Origin: Peptostreptococcus russellii
Lineage (GTDB): Bacteria > Bacillota > Clostridia > Peptostreptococcales > Peptostreptococcaceae
Direction: 5' to 3'
Length of the DNA: 64,000 nt
Assembly: GCF_900110295.1 (NCBI RefSeq)
Contig: NZ_FODF01000005.1
Location: forward strand, 62,001-126,000
The position numbers were made by a program, and so were the translations under genes. The notes beneath the pieces are model-generated. The model ran no database searches. It saw only the letters and a program-made list of their open reading frames with translations, and had not been told where the DNA came from. Within the stretch, counting starts at the first letter, position 1. Each line of letters starts with the position of its first letter. Below, one piece after another: positions 1 to 8,250 of this stretch.

Positions 1-490
1 CAGCGTCTTCAATAAGTATAACATCATGTTTTTTACATATTTCAGATATCTCATCTAGGGCTGCGGGATTTCCCAAAAAGTCTACTGCTACTACTGCCTT
101 CGCCTTCAATTTTCCTTCTTTTTTTACTTTTAATATCGCTTCTTCCAATTTTCGAGGATCCATGTTGTATGTCTTTGAATCTATATCTACAAAAACTGGA
201 CTTGCTCCTATTATACAACCAGGATCAACTGAAGCAATATAAGTCATATCAGGACAGAATATTGCATCTCCCTTTCCTACTCCATATACAAGAAATGAGA
301 GCATAAGAGCATCAGTACCACTTCCACAAGAAACACAATATTTAGTTCCCACATAATCAGCTAATTTTTTTTCTAATTCTTTTATTTCTTCTCCATTTAA
401 AAATCTAGCATCTGCCATAATTTCTGCAATATGCTCATCTATTTCTTTTTTTAAAATCTTATACTGTCTTTTTAAATTATTAAACTCCAT
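1..490 (-). CDS. DegT/DnrJ/EryC1-family aminotransferase (N-terminal part, cut by window edge)
   Basis: About 163 residues from the start codon are visible; the rest lies outside the window. The start ATG follows an AAGGAGAG ribosome binding site. Seen: an N-terminal helix rich in KK/EE, then GTKYCVSCGSGTDALML, PVFVDIDSKTYNMDP and a LIEDA stretch near the cut. These match the cofactor-binding N-terminal half of PLP-dependent sugar aminotransferases of the DegT/DnrJ/EryC1/StrS family, which aminate nucleotide-linked keto-sugars for cell-surface glycans. The catalytic lysine would lie beyond the edge, so activity cannot be judged. Substrate unknown. Confidence 0.85.
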   Translation of the reverse strand, partial: MEFNNLKRQYKILKKEIDEHIAEIMADARFLNGEEIKELEKKLADYVGTKYCVSCGSGTDALMLSFLVYGVGKGDAIFCPDMTYIASVDPGCIIGASPVFVDIDSKTYNMDPRKLEEAILKVKKEGKLKAKAVVAVDFLGNPAALDEISEICKKHDVILIEDA

Positions 491-687
491 ATAAACTCTC
501 CTTATTATATATTTTTATAAATATTTAAAAATACCCTCTATCTTAAATCATACTTTTCAATAGAAGAAACTTCAAGAAGTAATCGCTAAAAAAGACTCTT
601 TCAAGCGTTTTTTCAAAATTGTATCGATTCACTTTCTTAATATATCAATAAGGTCTTAATAACTGTTCTCTATTATGTTCTTTTATT

Positions 688-1476
688 TTACTTTCTTTTT
701 TTAATTATGTATTCTTCTAAAGGCTCTCTTAAGCCATAGCTTTTTGCCCATTTTCTTATATCATTTTCCAATTCTCTTTTTTCAAGAACTTTGGGATTGT
801 GAGCATCATAACCGATTACTATTGTTGGATTTACTTCTGCCAAGATCTCTATTGTCTTACTGTGTGGATAAATATATGACTTATATCCATCATATTCTTT
901 TATTCCATAGGCAGCTCCCTTAAGATTCAATTCTACCGGCAAATCGTATACTTTTGCGCATGATGCAATTTCTTTTACAACAGATTTACAAGTATCATTA
1001 AAGTCATATCTTCCCAACATAAAATAATCTATATGAGCAACATAATCTGCAACTTTGTTTTCTATAGATTCACAAATATACTTACAATATAGTTTTGCAT
1101 CTTCATCACTACATACAATATCTACATCTCTTCCATTTTTATCTAGGCTATGTTCTCCAACTATCAAATAATCATACTTTTCTTTTAGCTCTAAGAAATA
1201 ATTTTTCAAATCCGGGAAATATTCTATCTCAAGACCTCTGTATATTTCAATCTTGTCTTTATACATTTCTTTTGCCCTATTAATGCTATCAAAGTATTCA
1301 TCCATTTCACCAACTTGTATTCTACCTGGAGAACATTCCCAATCTTCATAAGCACAATGTTCTGAAAATCCTAAATGCTTAAATCCATTTTTCAAAGCAG
1401 TTTCTATATAGTCTATTTCATCTCCAACTGCATGTTTACACCTATATGTATGTGTATGATAATTAAAGTTCTGCAT
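688..1476 (-). CDS. Histidinol-phosphatase-like PHP-domain phosphoesterase
   Basis: A 262-residue protein of the PHP metal-dependent phosphoesterase superfamily, HisK/HisJ type, which dephosphorylates histidinol phosphate in histidine synthesis. Seen: the N-terminal metal-binding motif NYHTHTYRCKHA, LGFSEHCAYED, a YLIVGEHSL segment, a HIDYF motif and a C-terminal VIGYDAHNP motif, which together supply the His/Asp metal ligands. The start MQNFNYHTH is chosen because GGAGGT lies four bases upstream; an in-frame ATG 39 bases further out has no good site. No other histidine gene is nearby, so the true substrate may be another phosphomonoester. Confidence 0.8.
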   Translation of the reverse strand: MQNFNYHTHTYRCKHAVGDEIDYIETALKNGFKHLGFSEHCAYEDWECSPGRIQVGEMDEYFDSINRAKEMYKDKIEIYRGLEIEYFPDLKNYFLELKEKYDYLIVGEHSLDKNGRDVDIVCSDEDAKLYCKYICESIENKVADYVAHIDYFMLGRYDFNDTCKSVVKEIASCAKVYDLPVELNLKGAAYGIKEYDGYKSYIYPHSKTIEILAEVNPTIVIGYDAHNPKVLEKRELENDIRKWAKSYGLREPLEEYIIKKRK

Positions 1477-1622
1477 ATTTACCTCCAATTTATAATTATT
1501 ATATTCTCTTTTCATATCATACTACACTATAAGCTTTTACATATCCTTAACTAAATAATTCAGTAACTATTTAAATAATCAACTGAAATTTTCATATATT
1601 TTCTATAAAATTCAACTCTTAA

Positions 1623-1647
1623 AAAGAGGCTTATAATAAGCCTCTTT
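1623..1647 (-). terminator. Terminator of argGH
   Basis: A perfect inverted repeat with arms AAAGAGGCTTA and TAAGCCTCTTT lies four bases after argH and is followed on the minus strand by a run of T. Confidence 0.85.
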
Positions 1648-1650
1648 TTC

Positions 1651-3030
1651 TTATATTTTCTCTATATATTTTTTCATTTCTTCTATAGATTTCAAAACTT
1701 GATTAGAGCTTGTTCCTCCAATAGAGTTTCTGAGTTCACAGCAATTTTTTATATCTATAAAATCATAAAGATCTTCTTCTATTATAGAATTAAATTCTTT
1801 AAATTTATCGATATCTACATCCTCTATATTGATGTTTTTTTCAATGCAATAATGTACTATTTCTCCAGTAACTTTATGGGCATCTCTAAATGCCATTCCT
1901 TTTTTCACTAGATAGTCAGCAAAGTCAGTCGCATTAGTAAATCCACCTTTTGCAGCATTTTCCATATTTTTGTCACATATTTTCATAGTCTTAACCATTG
2001 GAATCATAATTTTAATACATTTTATCCAAGTTTCAGCTCCATCAAATAAACATTCTTTATCTTCCTGCATATCTTTATTATAGGCTAGTGGGAGTCCTTT
2101 CATCAAAGTCAATATATTGATCAAATCTCCATATACCCTAGCCGTCTTCCCCCTTACCAACTCTGCTGCATCTGGATTCTTTTTCTGTGGCATCATAGAG
2201 CTTCCTGTGCTATATTGATCATCCATCTCTACAAAATGAAATTCCTGACTTGACCATATAATTAACTCTTCACACATTCTGCTTAAATGCATCATTCCAA
2301 CACTTGCATTGCCTAAAAAATCTATAATAAAATCTCTATCACTTACACCATCAATAGAATTCATACAAATTTGGTCAAATCCCAACATATTTGCAATCAT
2401 CTGTCTATCTATGGGAAATGTAGTTCCTGAAAGAGCTCCACTACCTAAAGGCAGTACATTATGTATAGATAACCAAGATTTTAATCTTTCTATGTCTCTT
2501 TTCGCCATTTGTGCATATGCCATTATATTATGAGAAAATAGTATAGCCTGTGCTCTTTGTAAGTGAGTATAGCCTGGCATTATCACGTCTATATTTTTTT
2601 CTGAAATCTCTATTAGTGTTTCTAACCATTCTTTTAAAAGTCCTATTATTTCCTCAACTTGATCTCTGGCATACATCCTTACATCCAATGCTACTTGGTC
2701 ATTTCTACTTCTTGCTGTATGAAGTTTCTTTCCCGTATCACCTATTTTTTCTGTCAATAATACTTCTATATTCATATGTATATCTTCATGCTCTGTTTTA
2801 AACTCTACATTTCCTGATTCTATATCTAGCTTAATTTCTTTCAATGCCTTTACTATCTCTTTTGCCTCGTCTTTAGATATAATTCCTACTTTTCCCAACA
2901 TACTTGCATGAGCAATACTTCCCAAAATATCATATTCATATAGTTTCGAATCGAATTCTATAGATGAATTAAAGTCCTCCATCAAGCTACTTGTATTTTT
3001 TTGAAATCTTCCTCCCCAAAGTTTTTCCAT
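1651..3030 (-). CDS. argH: Argininosuccinate lyase
   Basis: A 459-residue cytoplasmic enzyme, the normal family length, splitting argininosuccinate into arginine and fumarate in the last step of arginine synthesis. It starts MEKLWGGRF, the typical N-terminus, behind AGGAGTAGT; an in-frame ATG 39 bases upstream is rejected because it would abut argG and lacks a site. Seen: the fumarase/aspartase superfamily signature GSSMMPQKKNPD at about residues 276-287, the TARSRNDQ motif near residue 100 and YTHLQRAQ near 150. It lies 39 bp after argG, so the two form one operon under the T-box leader upstream. Confidence 0.97.
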   Translation of the reverse strand: MEKLWGGRFQKNTSSLMEDFNSSIEFDSKLYEYDILGSIAHASMLGKVGIISKDEAKEIVKALKEIKLDIESGNVEFKTEHEDIHMNIEVLLTEKIGDTGKKLHTARSRNDQVALDVRMYARDQVEEIIGLLKEWLETLIEISEKNIDVIMPGYTHLQRAQAILFSHNIMAYAQMAKRDIERLKSWLSIHNVLPLGSGALSGTTFPIDRQMIANMLGFDQICMNSIDGVSDRDFIIDFLGNASVGMMHLSRMCEELIIWSSQEFHFVEMDDQYSTGSSMMPQKKNPDAAELVRGKTARVYGDLINILTLMKGLPLAYNKDMQEDKECLFDGAETWIKCIKIMIPMVKTMKICDKNMENAAKGGFTNATDFADYLVKKGMAFRDAHKVTGEIVHYCIEKNINIEDVDIDKFKEFNSIIEEDLYDFIDIKNCCELRNSIGGTSSNQVLKSIEEMKKYIEKI

Positions 3031-3069
3031 AAAACTACTCCTTTTTTGATTTTGTTTTTTCCTCATCAT

Positions 3070-4278
3070 TTATTTAATTCCATTCTTTTTCTTCATCATT
3101 GAATTAACCTTCAAAGGTAAACCAAATAGATTAATAAAGCCTTCTGCATCAGCCTGATTATATATGTCATCTTCTCCAAAAGTAGCCAAATCTTCGCTAT
3201 ATAAAGAGTATGGTGAAGTCATTCCAACTGATATACAATTTCCTTTATATAATTTCATTTTTACAATACCTGTACAAGTTTTCTGTGTACTGTCTATAAA
3301 TTCATCAAGCGCTTCTTTAAGCGGTGTAAACCAAAGACCATCATACAACAATTCTGAATACTTAATCGCTACATGAGATTTAAATGATAGTGTATCTCTA
3401 TCTAAAGTAAGAGATTCTAGACAAGTATGTGCTTCCATAAGCAAAGTTCCTCCTGGAGTTTCATATACTCCTCTGGATTTCATTCCTACTAATCTATTCT
3501 CTACCATATCTAATATTCCTATACCATGCTTTGCCGCTATATTATTAGCATACTCCAACAATTCCAATGCCTTCATCTTTTTTCCATTTATAGCAACTGC
3601 TACACCCTTTTCAAACTCTATCTCTACATATTCCGGAGTCTCTGCTGCATTTTCTGGTGTTTGAGATATTAAGCACAAATCTTTTATTGGTTCATTTGCC
3701 GGATTTTCAAGATCTCCACCTTCATGGCTAAGATGTAAAACATTTCTATCCATACTATACGGACGTTTTTTTGTAACACCAATTTCAATATTATGCTTTT
3801 TAGCATAATCAATTGCATCTTCACGAGATTTTATATCCCATACTCTCCATGGAGCAATTATTTTTATATCTGGATTCAAGGCTTTTATAGCTAATTCAAA
3901 TCTAACTTGATCATTTCCTTTTCCTGTTGCACCATGACAAATGTATTTTGCACCTTCTTTTTCAGCAACTTCTACTAAAGCCTTAGATATCAAAGGTCTA
4001 GCAACAGAAGTTCCCAAAAGATACTTTCCTTCGTACTTTGCAGAAGATTTTATTAACTTCCAAACGTAATTTTCTACAAACTCTTCCTTCAAATCCACTA
4101 TATAACATTTTGATGCTCCACTTTTTAGAGCTTTTTCATATACTTCACTTGTTTCGTCACCTTGACCAACATCTCCACAAACAGCTATTACTTCTGCATT
4201 TTTATAATTTTCCTTCAACCAAGGTATTATTACTGATGTATCTAATCCACCTGAATATGCTAAAACTATTTTTTCCAT
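3070..4278 (-). CDS. argG: Argininosuccinate synthase
   Basis: A 402-residue cytoplasmic enzyme joining citrulline and aspartate with ATP to give argininosuccinate. Seen: the N-type ATP pyrophosphatase loop [10 protein letters not shown] at residues 6-15, [10 protein letters not shown] near 120, and the citrulline/aspartate-binding [18 protein letters not shown] region. [11 protein letters not shown] is chosen as start because an AGAGGA site sits six bases upstream; an earlier in-frame ATG adds six residues and has none. First gene of the argGH operon. No other arginine gene is in the window, so citrulline may come from elsewhere in the genome or be taken up. Confidence 0.97.
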   Translation of the reverse strand: MEKIVLAYSGGLDTSVIIPWLKENYKNAEVIAVCGDVGQGDETSEVYEKALKSGASKCYIVDLKEEFVENYVWKLIKSSAKYEGKYLLGTSVARPLISKALVEVAEKEGAKYICHGATGKGNDQVRFELAIKALNPDIKIIAPWRVWDIKSREDAIDYAKKHNIEIGVTKKRPYSMDRNVLHLSHEGGDLENPANEPIKDLCLISQTPENAAETPEYVEIEFEKGVAVAINGKKMKALELLEYANNIAAKHGIGILDMVENRLVGMKSRGVYETPGGTLLMEAHTCLESLTLDRDTLSFKSHVAIKYSELLYDGLWFTPLKEALDEFIDSTQKTCTGIVKMKLYKGNCISVGMTSPYSLYSEDLATFGEDDIYNQADAEGFINLFGLPLKVNSMMKKKNGIK

Positions 4279-4370
4279 TGTTTTTCCTCTTTTCATACAT
4301 ATATTTTTATATGTCCTAGGACTAACTTATTTGCAAATTAAAATTACTATAATTATATAAAGGCCTATAA

Positions 4371-4494
4371 AAAAAGTCTCTTGAGCATATGCCCAAGAGA
4401 CGAATTATCGCGTTACCACTCTTATTGATAAACTATCATTATAGATAAAAACAAAATTATTCACCATTATACACATATCCGGATTGTGTGTATA
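4371..4494 (-). promoter_or_regulatory. Second, partial T-box module (no Stem I)
   Basis: Downstream of the full T-box and before argG there is a second copy of the T-box expression platform. It has a short hairpin (arms TATACACA/TGTGTATA, 4468-4494), the T-box motif AAGAGTGGTAACGCG near 4410-4424, and a terminator at 4376-4401 with arms GTCTCTTGGGCAT/ATGCTCAAGAGAC and seven T. There is not enough room for a Stem I with a specifier loop. The terminator differs from that of the first copy by a single base. It is either a decayed duplicate or a second gate. Confidence 0.75.
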
Positions 4495-4728
4495 AAAAAA
4501 GTCTCTTGGGCATATGCCCAAGAGACGAATAATCCGCGTTACCACTCTTTTTGATAGATAGTCTATCCACTCAAACCCTTAAGGCGGGAAACCTGCTAAA
4601 GTACTTTAGTTTCATCTAGCAACCTCCGAAGCTCTCTTCACTTCAAACTTCAATACTAGGCTCACACCAACTCCTAGCTCGCTGAAAATCCATCTGCGCT
4701 ACTTTCTTCATCACCGGTTATTATTAAT
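4494..4728 (-). promoter_or_regulatory. T-box leader of argGH (tRNA-sensing)
   Basis: Read on the minus strand, the leader contains a Stem I with GATGAAGAAAGTAG at its base, an apical part GGTGTGAGCCTAGT, and a 3' side TGAAGAGAGCTTCGGAG; then a linker GGTTTCCCGCCTTAAGGG; then the conserved T-box AAGAGTGGTAACGCGG at about 4534-4549; then a perfect 26-bp terminator (4501-4526, arms GTCTCTTGGGCAT/ATGCCCAAGAGAC) and seven T. The T-box stabilises an antiterminator when uncharged tRNA binds. AGA (arginine) can be read at 4635-4637 in the expected specifier area, but overlapping GAG/GAA readings are possible, so the tRNA is inferred from the genes. Confidence 0.93.
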
Positions 4729-4771
4729 TTATAATCAATTATATATGTATTCAAATGAATTGTCAATAACT

Positions 4772-5398
4772 TTATATATTTTTTCTAATAGCAAATGAAT
4801 ATGCTATCGGTAAAAACATTGAAATCATTACAATAAAAAATATATACATATGGTTAAATCCACACAAAGATAATACTATTGATAAGAAACCAGAAAGCAC
4901 ATATAGCTTGCCTGCAAATCTGTGTGTTTTATTCCAATTTTTTTCACTTTTCATGGTCCAAGCTACTCTAATTCCTACAGTTCCATTTTGTTTACACTTT
5001 GGTAAATAATTTCCTATTAACACCTGAATAATTGATACCAACAAAATAGCAATCATCGGTATATTGATATTATATCCTAATGCTTTCATATATATACTTC
5101 CCATAACAATACATGAAATAACAGGTATTATCCAGAATAATATATTTTTCATCTTTTTGCTTACTTTGTCCTCTCTTTTATCCATAGATGTTGCAAAATA
5201 AGATATGGTATGGGCAGCCAAAAGAATCAGTGGTATAAAAAAAACTGTAAAACTTTTACTATTAAACTGATTTGCCACTCCATTCATCGCAAAGTGAGTT
5301 GCTATTGAATTTGGAAGTTTATTCCAAATTAATAAACCTGCTATAGTTGGAAGAATTGTAATAATCGATGTTATCAAAAAAACTTTATTTTTTTTCAT
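4772..5398 (-). CDS. SdpI-family membrane protein (DUF1648)
   Basis: A 208-residue integral membrane protein with about six hydrophobic segments. Seen: an N-terminal helix, the DUF1648 motif LPNSIATHFAMNGVANQFNSK at about residues 29-49, then two-helix units, and the conserved RVAWTMKSEKNWNKTHRFAGK of the SdpI family near residues 145-165. Bacillus SdpI is the immunity protein and signal receptor for the SDP toxin; many relatives have no known toxin. The start codon lies inside the end of the upstream regulator gene (14-bp overlap), so the pair is translationally coupled. No SdpC-like toxin gene is seen nearby, so an immunity role is unproven. Confidence 0.85.
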   Translation of the reverse strand: MKKNKVFLITSIITILPTIAGLLIWNKLPNSIATHFAMNGVANQFNSKSFTVFFIPLILLAAHTISYFATSMDKREDKVSKKMKNILFWIIPVISCIVMGSIYMKALGYNINIPMIAILLVSIIQVLIGNYLPKCKQNGTVGIRVAWTMKSEKNWNKTHRFAGKLYVLSGFLSIVLSLCGFNHMYIFFIVMISMFLPIAYSFAIRKNI

Positions 5399-5666
5399 TT
5401 TTCTTATCTCCTTTCAGATCTGATAACCAGCACATAATTTCTTCAATTACTGATGTATTTAGTTCATAAAATATATAGTTTTTTACCTTGTATTCTACAA
5501 TAAGGTCCGCTTTTTTCAATATTTTCAGATGATATGATATTGTAGCAGCAGTCATATCAAAATGTTTTGCAATATCCCCTGCAGACATCTTACCGTCCTT
5601 AAGCATATTTAGAATTTCCCTTCTTATAGGATCAGAAAAAGCTTTAAACGTTTCAGCAAATCCCAA
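5385..5666 (-). CDS. ArsR/SdpR-family transcriptional repressor
   Basis: A 93-residue winged-helix DNA-binding protein. Seen: FSDPIRREILNMLKDGKMSAGDI and the recognition-helix region FDMTAATISYHLKILKKADL, as in SdpR. There is no CxC metal site of the ArsR metal sensors, which fits the SdpR branch, where the membrane partner sequesters the repressor. The start is TTG, supported by GGAGGTG eight bases upstream; no ATG is available at this end. It overlaps the SdpI-like gene and its promoter is flanked by two palindromes, so autorepression is the simplest inference. Confidence 0.9.
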   Translation of the reverse strand: MGFAETFKAFSDPIRREILNMLKDGKMSAGDIAKHFDMTAATISYHLKILKKADLIVEYKVKNYIFYELNTSVIEEIMCWLSDLKGDKKNEKK

Positions 5667-5686
5667 AATACCTCACCTCCACAAAT

Positions 5687-5710
5687 CTATTTAGAAATAT
5701 ATCTAAATAG
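5687..5710. promoter_or_regulatory. Operator palindrome O1 of the SdpR-like repressor
   Basis: Perfect inverted repeat CTATTTAGA-N6-TCTAAATAG just downstream of the -10 box, 21 bp before the regulator's start. It shares its arms exactly with the second site 56 bp away (centre to centre). Binding by the adjacent regulator is inferred. Confidence 0.75.
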
Positions 5711-5739
5711 ATTGTAACACCAAAATAACAAATAAACAA
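5711..5739 (-). promoter_or_regulatory. Promoter of the sdpR-sdpI-like operon
   Basis: On the minus strand: -35 TTGTTT (5734-5739), a 17-bp spacer and -10 TACAAT (5711-5716). It fits exactly between the two operator palindromes. Confidence 0.7.
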
Positions 5740-5740
5740 T

Positions 5741-5768
5741 AACTATTTAGAAAAATTTCTAAATAGTT
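5741..5768. promoter_or_regulatory. Operator palindrome O2 of the SdpR-like repressor
   Basis: Perfect inverted repeat AACTATTTAGA-N6-TCTAAATAGTT, directly upstream of the -35 box. It contains the same 9-bp arms and 6-bp spacer as O1. Confidence 0.75.
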
Positions 5769-5846
5769 ATATATTTTCCAAGACAAAATATCTACACATA
5801 CTAATATAAATAATTACATAACTTTAATAGAAATACTTACATAAAA

Positions 5847-5877
5847 AAATGCTGATAGCATTTATGCTATCAGCATT
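5847..5877 (-). terminator. Terminator of the gadC-glsA-gadB operon
   Basis: Inverted repeat AAATGCTGATAGCA/TGCTATCAGCATTT 23 bp after gadB, with a T-run on the minus strand. The symmetric A/T flanks could also stop transcription in the other direction. Confidence 0.85.
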
Positions 5878-5899
5878 TTATATCTATTTAAATTTTAAT

Positions 5900-7291
5900 C
5901 TAGTGCTTAAATCCGCCGTGATTCTTTTCATCTAAAGATTTTGTAGGCTTGTGAGTCTTTAATTCTTCTATTGATTTCTTTATGTCTCTTACCAAGATGC
6001 AAGCCATGTCGTATCCGAATCCCTGTCTTACTAATACTCTCTGAACTACTACTTCCTGAGCATTAGCTGGTAATGAATATGCTGGAACCTGCCATCCTCT
6101 TACTCTTAATTTGTCCGCTAAGTCATAAAGGTTAAATCCAAGATCTACTCCTTCTTTAAACTTCCAAGCTGTTGCTGGTATACCTTCTTCTGGTCTTCCG
6201 TAGTTAATTATATCAAATATTCCTAGGCTTTCCATTTCTTTTGCAATATACTGAGCTGTATCATAGCAATTAGAATGAATCTTTCTATATCCTTCTTTAC
6301 CTAATCTTAAGAATAGATAGTACTGAGATATAATCTGTCCTGCTGGTCTTGAGAAGTTAATCTGGAATACTGGCATATCTCCACCTAAGTAATTTACATG
6401 GAAAACTAAATCTTCTGGTAAGTACTTCTTATCTCTCCATACTACCCAGCCCACACCTAATGGTGCTAATCCAAATTTATGTCCTGAAGCACTGATAGAT
6501 TTAACTCTCTTTAATCTAAAGTCCCACTTGATGTCTGGTGCACAGAACGGAGCTAAGAATCCACCACTTGCAGCATCTACATGAAGATCTATATCAAGAC
6601 CAGTTTTTTCTTCGTATTCATCTAGAGCCTTGCAAAGATCTTCTATCGGTTCATATTTTCCTGTAAAAGTTAGTCCAAAAGTAGATACAACACCTATAGT
6701 ATTTTCATCTAAGTATTCTAGCATAGACTTTGGATCCATATAGAATCTATCTTTTTCCATAGGTATCTGACGTATTTCTATATTCCAATATCTACAGAAT
6801 TTTTCCCATACAACTTGTACTGGACCACAAACTAGGTTTGGCTTATCAAATGGCTTACCTTCCTTCTTTCTCTTTTCTCTCCATCTCCATAACATAGCCA
6901 TACCACCAAGCATACAAGCTTCTGATGATCCTATTCCTGAAGTTCCTATTGGTTCTTCATCTTCTGATGGATTCCATAAATCAGCTAATATATTTACACA
7001 TCTTCTTTCAATCTCAGCAGTCTGTGGGTATTCATCTTTGTCTATAAGGTTTTTATTTATTGATATATCCATAAGTTCGTGAACTTGTTTTTCTTCCCAT
7101 GTCTGGCAAAAAGTTGCTAAGTTCTGTCTAGCATTGCCATCTAAAAATAATTCATCTTTTACAACTTCTAATATTGCATCTGGGTTATTTTCTTTCTCCG
7201 GCATTTTGTTTTTTGGAAGTTCTAAGTCTCCCATTCTACTACCATATATACTATCAAAAGTTTCGTTATTATCTTTTACATGTAAAGCCAT
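5900..7291 (-). CDS. gadB: Glutamate decarboxylase
   Basis: A 463-residue cytoplasmic PLP enzyme, normal for GadB, converting glutamate plus a proton to GABA and carbon dioxide. Seen: the PLP-lysine motif SASGHKFG with the lysine at residue 272 (Escherichia coli GadB has Lys276), HVDAASGGF just before it, GTSGIGSSEACMLGG near residue 120, and a C-terminal tail ending in His, as in enzymes that close at neutral pH. The start follows GGGATGG. Last gene of gadC-glsA-gadB, 15 bp after glsA. Co-transcription with a glutaminase and an antiporter indicates an acid-resistance or proton-consuming energy system. Confidence 0.97.
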   Translation of the reverse strand: MALHVKDNNETFDSIYGSRMGDLELPKNKMPEKENNPDAILEVVKDELFLDGNARQNLATFCQTWEEKQVHELMDISINKNLIDKDEYPQTAEIERRCVNILADLWNPSEDEEPIGTSGIGSSEACMLGGMAMLWRWREKRKKEGKPFDKPNLVCGPVQVVWEKFCRYWNIEIRQIPMEKDRFYMDPKSMLEYLDENTIGVVSTFGLTFTGKYEPIEDLCKALDEYEEKTGLDIDLHVDAASGGFLAPFCAPDIKWDFRLKRVKSISASGHKFGLAPLGVGWVVWRDKKYLPEDLVFHVNYLGGDMPVFQINFSRPAGQIISQYYLFLRLGKEGYRKIHSNCYDTAQYIAKEMESLGIFDIINYGRPEEGIPATAWKFKEGVDLGFNLYDLADKLRVRGWQVPAYSLPANAQEVVVQRVLVRQGFGYDMACILVRDIKKSIEELKTHKPTKSLDEKNHGGFKH

Positions 7292-7306
7292 TTTTATCCA
7301 TCCCTT

Positions 7307-8233
7307 CTACTTATTATATATATTATAATTTAATTCTTTTGCTAAATGCTTAATCATCTTGATTCCCTTAACACTATTTCCATACTTGTTTAAAGGTGGT
7401 GAGAAAGCAGCTATTCCCAATACTCCTGGTACTACAGCTAATAAACCTCCACCTACGCCACTTTTGGCAGGTAATCCTACAGTATATGCAAAGTCTCCTG
7501 ATTCTTCATATAAACCTTCCATTGTCATTTCAGCTAAAATATGAGAAATATGACTTTCTTTTATTACCTGTTCTTTCGTAATTGGATTTTTGCCCTTATT
7601 GGCTAAAGTAGCTGCTAAAGTAGCTAAATCTTTTGATGAAACTAAAGTAGAGCACTGTCTTGTATAAACCTCACAAGCTTCCATTGGATCAGAAAACATC
7701 TGTTGAGCTGAATATAACAACCATGCGATTCCTCTATTATGGAAATTCGTTGTTTGCTCAGATTTATTAACTTCATCTGATAACTCAACTTTATCACTCA
7801 TCATTTTCTTTTGGAAATCTAAAATTCTTTTCCATCTTTCTTCCTTACTGTTAGCTTTTATTATACTAGTAGTAGCCATAGCACCTGCATTTACAAGTGG
7901 TGTTAGTGGCTTATCTTTGTGTAGCTCTAAAGCTATAACAGAATTAAATGGTAATCCAGTTGGACTATCTCCAATCTTCTGTCTAACTTTTTCAGGACCT
8001 AAATCCTCCATTGCAAGAGCTAATGTGCAAACTTTTGAAATAGACTCAATTGCAAATCTATACTCATCATCACCTGCTGAAAAAACTTCTCCTTCTTTAG
8101 TTACAACAGTAAGTGCACATAAATTAGGATCAACTTCTGCTAAGTATGGTATATAAGAAGCATTCTTGCCTTCCTTGATACCCTTATATTTTTCAACAGA
8201 ATTAAGTATAGCCTGCATAATATTGCTATCCAT
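7307..8233 (-). CDS. glsA: Glutaminase
   Basis: A 308-residue glutaminase of the serine-dependent (beta-lactamase fold) family, hydrolysing glutamine to glutamate and ammonia. Seen: the SxxK catalytic motif SISK at residues 64-67, the LVNAGAMATTS segment near 113, a NRGIAWLLYSA segment near 165 and the C-terminal PAKSGVGGGLLAVVPG motif. Start supported by AGAGAGG upstream. It sits between gadC and gadB with 15-17 bp gaps. Function in context is inferred: it supplies glutamate for GadB, and the ammonia released also neutralises acid. Confidence 0.96.
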   Translation of the reverse strand: MDSNIMQAILNSVEKYKGIKEGKNASYIPYLAEVDPNLCALTVVTKEGEVFSAGDDEYRFAIESISKVCTLALAMEDLGPEKVRQKIGDSPTGLPFNSVIALELHKDKPLTPLVNAGAMATTSIIKANSKEERWKRILDFQKKMMSDKVELSDEVNKSEQTTNFHNRGIAWLLYSAQQMFSDPMEACEVYTRQCSTLVSSKDLATLAATLANKGKNPITKEQVIKESHISHILAEMTMEGLYEESGDFAYTVGLPAKSGVGGGLLAVVPGVLGIAAFSPPLNKYGNSVKGIKMIKHLAKELNYNIYNK

Positions 8234-8250
8234 AATATCGCCTCTCTCAT

